Positions 1 through 12,000 of a stretch of 64,000 nucleotides of DNA are shown here, one piece after another. The translations under genes were made by a program, and so were the position numbers. The stretch is taken from NCBI GenBank assembly GCA_023052935.1, contig CM041298.1:65125838-65189837 (forward strand), in the 5' to 3' direction. How positions within the stretch are numbered: the first letter of the stretch is position 1; every line of letters begins with the position of its first letter. The notes under the pieces were generated by a model. The model was not told the origin of the DNA. It worked only from the letters and a program-made list of their open reading frames with translations, and did not search any database. The stretch is from Piezodorus guildinii (Eukaryota > Arthropoda > Insecta > Hemiptera > Pentatomidae).

Positions 1-150
1 AAACAGTAGAATTGCAGCCATTTAATCAAATTATTAATTACATATTAGATTGAAACACTTGGAATTATTAATAATTAAATATTTAATAATTGATTACTCA
101 AGTTTTATTTGGATAAGCAATAGTCCTGCCAAAAGCATCGCGGCCTCATA

Positions 151-1330
151 TGGGCCATTCTCAGCAAAACATACAATCTGGTGTGTCTTTCTTGAAACTT
201 TCAAAAGTTGAATTTTCAGTCCATCCTTTTTTTTTGTGTCCCTATATATGAAATCTGATCTTATGTAGCACTGAGCAGAGCTTGAGTCGGTGTAATTATC
301 AAGATAATTAATTCCATTAATAATTAATTAATTAATTAAAATAATAATTATTCCAGAAATCAGAAAGTGAGCTAATGACGATCTAGTGGTGAGCCAATGA
401 TGAGTCAGTGGGCCAATGATTTTTGGAATGATCTTCCGAAGGTTTTTGAACGTCTAAAAGTGTTAAGACAGTCCTCGCCTCTTTCATCTGTTAAATATTT
501 TTCAAAATTCGCTTCTATAGTGTGAACCAGAATATTTCTTCATACCAGAGCAGTAGGTCCAAAGGAAAAAAACAACAACAACCGTTTCATCATTGGCGTA
601 CCTTCTGAGGGGGGGCACTAATGAGGGATGCGTCAATGACGAATCAAAGGTTTTCAAAAAAGTTTTCTCTCCAAAACCAAGTATCAAAATAAAGAAGTAC
701 ATCAATCTACTCAGTAAGCTAAACCTTATCATGGAAAATAGAAAATTAATCAATTAAAAATAACTAGCAAAGGTAGAGTGGGTGCAATAATGATGGCCAA
801 TAAAAATACTCTCACTCACTAGCATATGTCTTCCCTCCCTGCCACCATGGTCGGATGGCCGAAGGTGTGACGGCTTTTGCGAGCCTTTTCCTGCCTTTTT
901 ATGGCTTGAAGGGAGATCACGGCGCCAAAAACCGTTTGGGCTGTGCCAATGACGCAAAATCTCTTGGACATTTCAGTTTTATTTATTTGAAACAGATATA
1001 ACCGTTTTCTAAACCTGCAATTCTGTATTCTGAAACTATAGAGTGTATGTATGAACGCAATGGACCAAACCAGTAAAATCTTTCCAGCACCTTGACTGGG
1101 TACCAGTTAAAGTTGGCAAAGTCTGATTTGGACAGGGTTAGCCAACGATTTTTCGGACATTTATTTGAAATTTTCTTACAGGAATAATTCATTTATTTGA
1201 ACTTATAAATGTGCACCAAGCAGAGCAGAAAAATGCCTAACAGAAAAGAAAAAAAAGTTGGAAAATAACCAGTTTCAGTACAAGGGAAATAATTTGGACA
1301 GCATTTGTACGTTTTGTTGAGAATGGCCCA
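151..1330. mobile_element. Non-autonomous DNA transposon flanked by TA, about 26-bp terminal inverted repeats
   Basis: The left end TGGGCCATTCTCAGCAAAAC and the inverted right end TGGGCCATTCTCAACAAAAC match at all but a few of 26 positions, and both sit against TA dinucleotides (149-150 and 1331-1332). The interior has no recognisable transposase; short open frames there look random. It repeats small motifs such as CCAATGA many times. A TA duplication suggests the Tc1/mariner type, but the termini are not those of the mariners elsewhere in this window. Confidence 0.6.
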
Positions 1331-1716
1331 TATGATAGTGTATGATAGCCAGTGAAAGTTTATTAGATTTTTTAATTTCTTTTCTTTTATATTTTTTTAG
1401 GAAGCTTCATTCAATATTTCACACTGGAAAAAGCACTCATTAACTTCCTTTTCTTAAAAAGTTATTTTTCTTCACTATCTATGACATTGTTTTTCTACGT
1501 TTCGAGGTTCTGTCCCCATTATCAAGACTTTTTTTATCACTTTTTAACACACACACATTTTATTACATAGCTAGATTACTGATATTCGTCCTATTTGATT
1601 GATATCTATTGGCTCACTCAAAAACAAGTTAATGAGTGCTTTTTTGATTGTGATAGATTTTTTAAACTTGTACAGCTTTGGTACCAGACCTGTACAGCAT
1701 AGAACATCTTAGAAAG

Positions 1717-2015
1717 TTGTTGTTTATTTATTTAACATCACTTTATGCTACTTTGGCTAATCGGACGATGCTACAGTGGAAGTCCTAAATTTTGCCTATC
1801 CAAGTTTTATTAGGATAGGGATCTTTAACGAGTACCTGACATTGCACACGGGACCACCTTTTAACATTCCCTCCGAAGGACGGCATAACTAAGGAATTTT
1901 TTACTCCCATTAAAAAATCCTAGGACCACCTGTGGGTTTGAACCCATGGCCTTTGGAATGGGAAGCTGTTATGCTAACCACCCAGCTACAAGTGGTCCCA
2001 ATCTCCCAATCTTTT
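1717..2015 (-). mobile_element. tRNA-derived SINE, family A, complete copy
   Basis: Flanked by 13-bp target duplications ACATCTTAGAAAG (1704-1716 and 2016-2028). Read on the minus strand, it has a tRNA-like head with A box TAGCTGGGTGG and B box GGTTCAAACCC, a conserved body, and a tail of AAATA/AAACA units. Confidence 0.88.
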
Positions 2016-2028
2016 ACATCTTAGAAAG

Positions 2029-2953
2029 CATAGTGCCTTCATAAATGACTTTTAATACTTTCGATCTGAGGCCCATGTCACTCTAGTGGCTATTGAAAGT
2101 TGAAGCTATTGAAAGAATAAGTAAAATGTCATTATAAAGATAGTCCAAATGTTTGTTCCAAGTTAGTTTTCTGTCAAACGGTAGGATTAGATACTGTTAT
2201 GTGTCACATTGCACATTATTCTTCCTGTACTGAGTCCAATATCTAAATCTAGCACTGTCCTTTCCTTTTTTTTTTTTTTTTTTTTTTTGTAAATTATGTA
2301 TTTGGTCTTCTCTGAATTAAAATCTTGTTTCTTGTACATCCACGCTGAAAGGTACTAAGGAGGAAGAGAAAGAAGAAGAAGTATCTAATCTAATGTCTAA
2401 GAGTCTAAATTGTATGAGATGCTTTAGTCTATAATTCAAAAAATTTTGGTAGTTTTATTACAATTTTTTATTAAGTCTTTATCAAAAGTCATATCAAAAA
2501 CTCTGTCACTAAAATGTTGTAAATATATATATCTTCATTCAAATAATTGGATAATTTAATATCATACATTCTTATGTTATAACAAAGGAGTTGATAAAAA
2601 TAAAAATTTAAAAATAGATGAGATGTTTTCATTATCTATCATCCTTTTCCCCAATACGTTCCCACCTATTAGACTACTAGATATCTGCTGCACTTTTAAT
2701 TAAAACTATCTTAACAATAAAACTGAATCTTAATATAAATTAAAAATCAAATCAAAGTTTGAGAGAAAAGAGATAGGGTGGTTTGCTTCCACCTGTCAAT
2801 TGGCCAGGAATATCTCTGAAATCATCTAAAGAAGAGGATGGGAAAAGCTGTTGATGGATAACTACTTGATCATACAGGAGTCATATACTAGTATTTTATA
2901 ATAAAAATTTAGAATTTAATATATTGTATTAGATATAAATTAATATGTATTAC
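2029..2953. other. Intergenic or intronic AT-rich stretch
   Basis: No exon or element recognised. It contains a T-run at 2264-2288 and an A/G-rich stretch at 2358-2382. A 42-codon open stretch on the minus strand near 2755-2880 has no credible acceptor and was not called. Confidence 0.5.
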
Positions 2954-3096
2954 CTCATACAAATTAAATGAAAGGAAATAAATTGCAGTTGAAATATAAT
3001 TGCCAGGTTGATCATCAATCCAGGTTGTATTGTCCCAGCTTAACTGTGGTGGCTTCATTGGTTCTGGTAATTTAAAGTCATGGGATATTTTTGTTC
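2954..3096 (-). CDS. CFAP70: CFAP70 exon 15, last exon inside the window
   Basis: Acceptor TTTCTTTTAAAG and donor TATGAG|GTAATA, phase 0 exit. 47 codons with PEPMKPPQLSWDNTTWIDDQ and then ISTAIYFLSFNLYE, which resembles the family's LVYLIYFSLQLLCE. No further in-phase exon is visible between here and position 1, so the remaining TPRs must lie outside the window. Confidence 0.82.
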
Positions 3097-6000
3097 CTTT
3101 AAAAGAAAAAAAAAAAGATAAATAAATAAATAAAATAAAAATTATATGATTTGAGGCTTAAGCAATAAATCTCAAGATAACCTACAAATTTAGATCAATA
3201 TAATTCCAGATATAATTGACAAAACATTTAATACATAACTTATTTAAGCCAAATTACAACAATACCATCTATTGTTATCAGCTGATTCCACTCTTAGCCA
3301 ACAATTTGATAGTCTTCCTAACTTCGATTTTATCCTAATTCAAATATACTTCCAAGCCCTTTAACACTATTTCTTAATTAATTTAATTAAACCTGTACAG
3401 CTGATGAAGAAACCAAGTCTTCCTTTGAGCACTTTACGAATTTTCCAAAGATTATTTGAATAATTTTTAGCCACTTCTGTAAAATAATGTAGTGAGATGG
3501 CACAAACAAAACAATCTTAAAACTTTCAATTGCCTGTTGAGGCATGATACTAGTATGATCTCATCATCCACTACTCATATTTCTCTCGAAATATATAAAG
3601 AACATGAAACAAGTGATCTAATTACAGTAATATTACTTTGTTCTTAAATAAACAGTGTTGATATACTTTGAGTATGAATTTTGGTGTTATGCATTGAGAT
3701 TAAGTTAGTAAAAATAAAAAAATCTAGTGCGGGCAACACAACTTTCTCTTACCTCGACTGTTAAAATCAATTTAAAAACTATTAAATATACTTCAATTTG
3801 AAAAATATTGTAAGTTTATTTTAATAAAACGTGTATTCATTTTCATTGGAAACATATAATTTAGATTAAATCATATAACTACATTAAATTATTAATCAGT
3901 AATAAGATTATTCCCTATTCGTCACTTTATATTACCTTTTACAAGTGTTTGTATCAGATAATATTCTTTCTAAAATCTTTCTCGGGATCACTTGTAGCTG
4001 AGTGGTTAGCATAACAGCCTCCTATACCAAAGGTCAAGGGTTCAAACCCGCAGGTGGTCCTAGGATTTTTTAATGGGAGTAAAAAATCCTTAGTTATGCC
4101 GTCCTTCGGAGGGAACGTTAAAAGGTGGTCCCGAGCCTGTGCGATGTCAGGTACTCGTTAAAGATCCCTATCCTAATAAAACCTAGATAGGCAAAATTTA
4201 GGACTCCCACTGTAGCATCGTCCAATTAGCCATAGTAGCATAAAGTGACGTTAAATAAATAAACAAACAAATAAAATCTTTCTCTTTCCAACGGTATATT
4301 ATACGTCTATATTACTGTTCTTAATACCAAAAAAACAAAAATTATATTTAAAAAAATAGTTTTTCTCCTTTATCCTTTAGTTGGTCATCAAATTTGCCAA
4401 ACTTGTATAATTAGCCATCCTTCATCAATGTCATTAAGATGATATGGTTAATATTTTGGAATGTACATAATTAAAGGTAGTTTAGAGGAAGAAAATTTAA
4501 AATATCGGCATTCAAGCCCTTGTCAGACTATTTCAATCAGAATAAAACCTACATGATTCTAAAGCCTGTTAAAGTTTACATCAATATAAAGAGTTTAATT
4601 AAAATTGTTAGAGCTGTTTTTGAGAATATTGTAAAGAGGTGCAAAATGCATGGTATAAAGTGGCTCTTCTGGTCAGCCGGTTTTAAAGAAAAAGTTGCTG
4701 TAACATCACAGGCGTATAGTTGTCTTAAATATGAAATTTCATTTGCGTAAAACTTTTTGTTTTTGCACTAGACTTACCACACACAAACACACACACACAC
4801 ACTTACAGACCTTTTTTCGGGACTTGGTTATTTGGACTCAGGGGATCCTAAAACGTGTATTTCAGTCGAAAAGTAGAATTTGAAGATTTTCACGACCGCA
4901 TTACTTTCCTTATTATATACTTCATATTAGGTAAGTGAAAGTAAAAATATATATAATTTAACAGTTTTAATTTGAAAATATTCAATATGGAAACCCTGAA
5001 CTAATTACTGAAGCTGCTAAGTAGAAAGAAGTGAAAAGATATCAATTTAGTCCAACTTATCATTACTTTTTCTTATCTCCACTGAATATTACCTGCTACT
5101 AGAGTAATGTCAGCACCAGTTTTGTTTTCAATAATCAGATAAAACATGTGAAAAGCCATCCAACCTTCAATAAACATTGGGTAAAAACTTATAAGAGCAT
5201 TGAAGAATAATTGAGCGTCTTCGAATTTACCTTCTGTCATGAGTAGAACCGCATAAAGTATCAACCTTTGAAGACATAAAATTAATATTAAAACTAATTT
5301 TGGAACCAATGATATTCGTTATTTTATGATGAACAAGTTGGTTGGGGTGCGGTCATCAAGAAATAACACACCAATAAGGAAAACCTATTATATTTGTGTA
5401 TCTTTTACTTTTTAAATTGTTTTATTTAGAAATAATACAATCTGCCACAATCTTAGGCAATGGCAACATAGCTTACCCATGGTGTTCTTAAGGTTTTATA
5501 AATTTTCACTTAGGTAGCTCTTGTGAGAAATCATGAACCAAACAGCTGTTTAATTGCGAACTTTATTTTATTTTGAAACACCTTTCTTCTCTCAATATAC
5601 CATTAATATGACATGAACGTGTATAATCTAATGATTTTAATTAATGAAAAATACTCTATGACCTATATTCAAATCTTTTAATAAAAAACAATTTTCTCTT
5701 TTATTTTTATAAGCTCAATTTTTTTAAAAATATAAATGTATATTGTAAAATATATTCTAGGAAAATATTCTGGATTCTATTCTCAATTTCAAATATGTGT
5801 CTATTTAAAATATAGTCCACTTTCCTGAATCATACTATATAGAAGCATAAATCTCAAAATGGATAACCAAACTGAAGAACTAATTGTTACCAGCTAACAT
5901 TACCCAATCCCAATAATCCTCTGATTACTAATTTAAAACTAGCTTATTGCAATGAATGAATCTTTATTTTATAAATTTATAATTAATTAATGGTAATCTC

Positions 6001-9000
6001 AAAAAGCACATTTTATCAAATAAAAAATAGTACTTAATATTATTTATTTTCATGCCCAAAGAATGGAAAGAATCAATACTTATTCTGATTCACAAAAAAA
6101 GGACCTTGGATGGATTGTATTGGGTTGATGCAAAATTAATGCAGGTTTCCTCTATTGCAATATCTTAATTCCAATTGTGTAAACAAAGCTAATCCTAACA
6201 TTGATCATTATTATACCAAAACAAACCTTATCTAATACCCTCTCTTTCACCATGAATTTGTTTAGTAAAATCGTTTTGTTCAGTGTGTTCAAAGGTCTTG
6301 AATCGAAAATGTCAAAGTGCGATTTTCGTCAAATTTATTTTTACGAATTTAAATTAGGGCGCAGCGCTGCGCAAACGGCTCGTAATATTAATGAAGTGTG
6401 GGGTCAGGGGGCTATTAATGAGTGCACGGTGCAGCGTTGGTTCCAGAAGTTTCGCAGAGGAGATTTCGACCTCGAAGACAAGGAAGGTCGGGGCCGTCAT
6501 CTTGCTCTGGACAACGACCAGCTGAGGTCAAAAGTGAAAGAAGACCCAACCAAAACCACACGAGAAATGGCGGCGGAACTCGGAACTCAAAAATTGCAAC
6601 GTCTTTGCCCAGCATTGATGAATCGGAAGGGGCCGATCCTGCTCCACGATAACGCCAGACCACACGTTGCACAACCAACGCTTCGACGACTGCACGAGTT
6701 GGGCTACGAAGTTTTCCAACATCCGCCTTATTCACCTGACCTCTCTCCTACAGACTTCCACTTTTTCAGGCATCTGGACACCTTTTTGAGGGAGAAAAAT
6801 TTTCAAAACCAGGACGACATTGAAAATTCTTTTCGTGATTTCATTGAGTCCAGGGATTCGGATTTTTTTCTGGTGGAATAAGAAAGCTTGTTGAACGTTG
6901 GCAAAAGTGCATTGATTCAGATGGAAATTGTTTTGATTAAATATATATGGTTAAAGTAAAGATATGGCGTATTTACAATACCTACTAAAAACCTGCATTA
7001 ATTTTGCATCAACCCAATAACAACTATCATGGGATCTCTCTTCTCCCTGTATGCTATAAAATATTCTCGTCAATACCAACTAGCAGAATCACAGAATATG
7101 CTGAGGAAATTATCGGAGACTACCAATGTGGTTTTAGGCAGAATCGCTCGACTATAGATCAAATATTTTCCTTACATCAAATATTAGAGAAAAAGTTGGA
7201 ATACAAGGGAGTAGTCCATCAACTTTATATCAATTTTAAAAAGGCTTATGATTCCATAGACTGTCAGAAGCTGTATAACATCATGATTGAACAGGGAATA
7301 CCTAGAAAGTAAGTAAACCTAGTAGAGATGTGTTTGTCGGAAACATTTCATAAAGTTAGAATCGGTCATAATTACTCCGAAAAATTTGAGGTGCAATCAG
7401 GTTTGAAACTAGTTGACTCCCTTTCACCTGTTTTATTTAATATAGCTTTAGAATATGTCATAGAAAAGGTGATGTGTACCGAGAAAGGTTTAAATATGGG
7501 TGATAAGTTTCCAGTTTTGGGGTATGCCAGTGATTTGGTACTGATAGGTAAATACACAGAAACCATACAACTAAATACAAGTATGTTAATAAAAACCAGT
7601 AAAGGAATAGGACTCAAATTAAATACCCATAAGACAAAATATATGATTAGTAGCAGAAACAGTGGCGATCTTGGTGATATTGATATATCAGGGCATACTT
7701 TTGAACACGTAGAGAAATTCAAGTACTTAGGTTCAATGATAAAAAGAAAAAATGAAAAGGAAGAAATAAAGTCACGGTTAAAGGTGGGAAATGCGTGTTA
7801 TTATTCAGTTGCTAAATTACTTAGCTCGCGGCTTCTGTCTAAAAACTTAAAGGTTAGAATTTATAAAACTATTACTCTTCTGACGGTTCTTTATGGATGT
7901 GAAACGTGGCCGCTTACTTTGAAGGATGAACAATGGCTTAAGATTTTCAAAAATAAGGTACTGCATAAAATATTTGGTCCGAAGAGAGATGAGGCCACAA
8001 GAGATGAAGACTCAAATGAGCGAGTAAATTTGTTGGGCTCGGTGAGGAGCGGATTCTGATAAAGCTGGTATTCGCTGAACCAACTGGTAGGCGTCCGAAA
8101 GGTAGGCCGAGGCGTCGATTGGAGGATTTCGTTAAGGTTGATCTCGGGGGCTTGGGCTTGAACGGTGAACATTGGACGAGCCTGTGTAGGCGGAATTTGG
8201 TGGTATCGGCATCGAACCTTCGGGTTCAGTAAGCCAATTATTATTATTATTATTTATTATCACTCAGAAGATTATCAGAACCAAAATTCATGTCAATATG
8301 TTATTGTGAATCAAAAGCTGTACCACAGTATATAATAGCAACAAAGAATAAGCAGGTAACTCTACAATTGAAACTTTTCGAGACAGTACTATTAGACTTT
8401 TACTGATGTTTATAAAAAACAAAAAATGTTTTTTTTAAAGGTCCTTAAAACAGTACAGTAGACCTTTAGCTCAGATTTGTTTAAAAAATATACTATTGTC
8501 TTTGAAAAAAAAACTTAATTTAGGAAGAACCTTACCCTTCTTTGCATCTTGAATCTAATATTAGTGCTTCTTTTATGCATTCCATAGCTTGTTGATAGTC
8601 ACCAATACGGAGAGCTATAACAGCATATTCTACCCAACGCAAAGGTTCAGTTTTTTTTATCCCTTCCAGTCTCTTTCATGTAAATAATCAAAAAAAATAT
8701 ATTATTATTGGCACATATGAAAATTTATTTTTATTAATCATAACATTCATTAGAAAGCATTATTATTATTATTATTTTTTGTTTCCTTGAATTATCCTGA
8801 ATTCCTAATAGACAATGGCCCACCATATAACTACAGTAATCACTCTGACGAAACCTACTCGTCATGTTTTAAGAAAAAAAATCCAGAATTTCAATATAAA
8901 TAAAGATAAAATACCTCTTAACCTTATGTAATTTGAATGTAATATATATAATATTTATAACTATAGAGCATGATGCAGATTGTTAAAATCATCATGAACA

Positions 9001-12000
9001 TGGACTGCCATTTCACACAAGAGCCTCTCAAATGTGAATAAAATTTATCAAATTTTAAATTAATAAAACAGAAGAAATGCCTGATCAATGGACGACCCCA
9101 CATCTTTCAGAAAATAATTCAATCTACCAATAATATGATATAAAAGCTGATAAAGAGATACTAAAACTATTTCATAAATGAGGTGTAAAAAGAACGTAAA
9201 GTGATTACAACATTAAAAACTGATCCAGTATCTTTTGAAAATGAAAATTTAATAGTCTCATAGGTCAATGAGAGAGGAGATTAGTTTTAAGGCCAGCTTT
9301 CATTTTTTTTTTTTTTACTAAAAGATAGAAATTTGGATAAAATATAATTTTTGTTTACCATATTTATTGATATTTACTACTGTATTAAAAAAAATACATC
9401 AAGTAAATGTGTTAGTTATATAATAAAATGACATGGAATACATATAGAGAATCTTTTTATTGGAAGCACTCTAAACATATTCTAAACTAGGTGTCGGGGC
9501 ACCTCCTTTTCAGGCACCTCGGAGGATTATCAGGAATTGAAGATTGAAACTAGTGGGTTAGATTGAGAATGCAGTTTGTCATGAAAGGACTGATACCTAG
9601 TCCAGGCCAAATCAGTAACATAGGGAACCATTAAGATCTTTATGAATGAGTTTATTCGTAACAAAGTAAGGAGCGTGGAGGATTTTAGATTGTAAGGATT
9701 GGATGGGGGAAGAATTTTATAGTTTAGTAGAGCCACATAGTTCTACTTCATATGTCCAGATTGGTCTTATAATAGTCATGTAGATGAGTCTTTTGTAGTT
9801 AAGAGGAAGGTTTGACCGTTCGTCTAGTAAGTGTTGAGTAGTCTAAAATGGCAAACAGTTTCTTGTCAATTTAGTCCTGTATGAGGATTCCAAGTTAGGC
9901 GTTTGTCAAGAAGAAGTCCTAGGTACCTGATCTGTTCAACAGGAACTAGTTGAGTGTTACTAAAGGATAATGTAAGGCAGGAAGTCATAGGTTTACGACG
10001 AAGAGTAAAGATTATTTGATGGAATTTGTTGGTATTTATTTTTATTCTCCAGTTTTGATACCATACTTCTAGGTTTTTGATGTGGGTTTGAAGGGAATGT
10101 GAGGCAATAAATGGATCTTCATGAACTGATAACACGCAGGTGTCATAAGCATAGGTAGAAAGGAAAGTGTTAAGATGGGTTGGGATATCAGCTGTATTGA
10201 CTGTGAAAAGAATGGGTCCCAGGATACTGCCTTGAGGAACAACAGCAGTCTGTGTAAAAATGGATGAATAGGAACTATTGTGATTTATTTTGAAAGATCT
10301 AAATAGGAGAGGTTTGATTGAACAATCAAGAAGTATGTGGGAGGGAGGATTTTATGGAGAAATATAAAATTGAAGATTATAGTTATCATGAAGAGTCAAT
10401 ATAAAAATTTGAATTTATGTTTGAAGTTTAATTCAATTTTGAGGGCCCTTATCTATTTTTTTTTAATGTAAAGCCTTTTGCTTATGTTATTTGAAATACT
10501 TATTAACAATAGAATTGTTAAACAGTAAAAATCAGATTTTTTTTTTTAACTCGAATAATTTTTAAAAATCCAAAATCAAATAAAATAAATAATCTGCACT
10601 CATCTTCAGTTTGATCAAATTGATTCTGATAATTAGTACAATTAAATCAAAATACCTTAGATAGATAGTATTTGGCTCGTTCATAGTCCATTTCTTCAAT
10701 AGCTTCAACAGCAAAGAGGTACAGGTCATGGCTGCTAATATTTGGCAAATTTCCAACATTTGTTGCTGGCAAAGAATGGTCACCTTCTATGATGGTCTGA
10801 TTCACAACAATCTGCATCTCCTCCACAACTCTCGAGTACAGCCACCCCACGTAGTACTAGAAAATAAAAACATTTGAAATATTTTCTTTTCTGAGATGTA
10901 TTTTTCTCCAGTTATAATAATAATAATAAGCCTAATATACGGATCACAAAATTTAAAAAGAAAATTTATTATTTATTGTTCAAATTTTTATGTGGATCAA
11001 TTATTATGAATCAGTTTCAATGTTTAGCTTTGTTCAACACATTAATCTATCAGAAGTTATTTATTTTACTCTTTTGTTTTCTTGTTTACCCGCAGGGACT
11101 AGTCATAGTGCCAGACTAGTGGGGTATAACACTCCCCCGGGCTCCCGAGTTCAGTACATGGTACCCTCTCACTCAGAACAGTACACTAAACACATATTCA
11201 TTACATAAGGTCATTTACAGTACTCACCTCAGGATCACCTTCCCTGGAAAGACCCAAGGTTGGGAGTATAGCTAACCACCTGTGTTCTTACTGGGCCAAT
11301 CTCCCGTAAGAATGTAAAAATGATTCAAAGAAACATTAGCTATAGCCTCGGATTTGGACAGTCTAGAAGGAAACGACTCGGCATAGAAAAGGACATACGT
11401 TTGGGAACTTGGAATATTAGATCCCTTACAGGCAAAGAATCAGAAATCATCGAAGAGATGAAGACGTACAGGTTAGACATTCTAGGAATCAGTGAAGTAC
11501 GAAGAAAAGGAGCTGGAGAGGTAGCGATGGACGACGGTCATAGGTTAATATATTCGGGGGTCGCTCCAGGAAATAGAGCTGCAGAGGGAGTCGGCATTAT
11601 AATGAGGGATGAGCTGTTCAAAAGAGTGGAAGAATGGGAGCCAGTGAACTAACGCCTTATTGCAGTCAATATTAATTTACACACAGGAAACTGGACGTTA
11701 ATACAAGTGTATGCTCCGACAAACGATGCAAACATATTGGATAAGGAACAGTTTTATGCAGACCTTGAGCGTTTAGTGACCAAAAATAAAAATAGTAACA
11801 GGAGCATCCTAATTATGGGAGACCTCAATGCGCGGATAGGCAATGACCACACGAGAACGCATGGTGTAATGGGTCCACATGGAGGAGAGAGAGTGAAGAA
11901 TGATAGCGGCCAACGACTGATCGAGTTCTGTGTGGACAATAATATGATTATTGGGAATTCTTATTTTCCTCACAAGCCAGTGCACAAAATCACCTTCTCA

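Larger units (their letters stand above)
6050..8262 (+). mobile_element. 5'-truncated RTE-like LINE, split by a mariner
   Basis: A reverse transcriptase frame begins at about 6050 (MPKEWKESILILIHKKG), is broken by the mariner at 6120-7017, and resumes as NNYHGISLLPVCYKIF. Then follow GFRQNRSTIDQIF, KKAYDSID, a degraded GYASDLVLIG where the catalytic YADD box should be, and the C-terminal LYGCETWPLT and FGPKRDEATR motifs typical of this insect LINE group. A stop follows PRK at 7309-7311. The element ends in a (TTA)n tail at 8237-8262. Endonuclease and 5' end are missing, so it was dead on arrival. Confidence 0.82.

Noticed and set aside
2755..2880. Minus-strand frame as a further CFAP70 exon
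   Set aside because: No pyrimidine-rich acceptor, no TPR character, and it ends in a stop shortly after the only usable donor.
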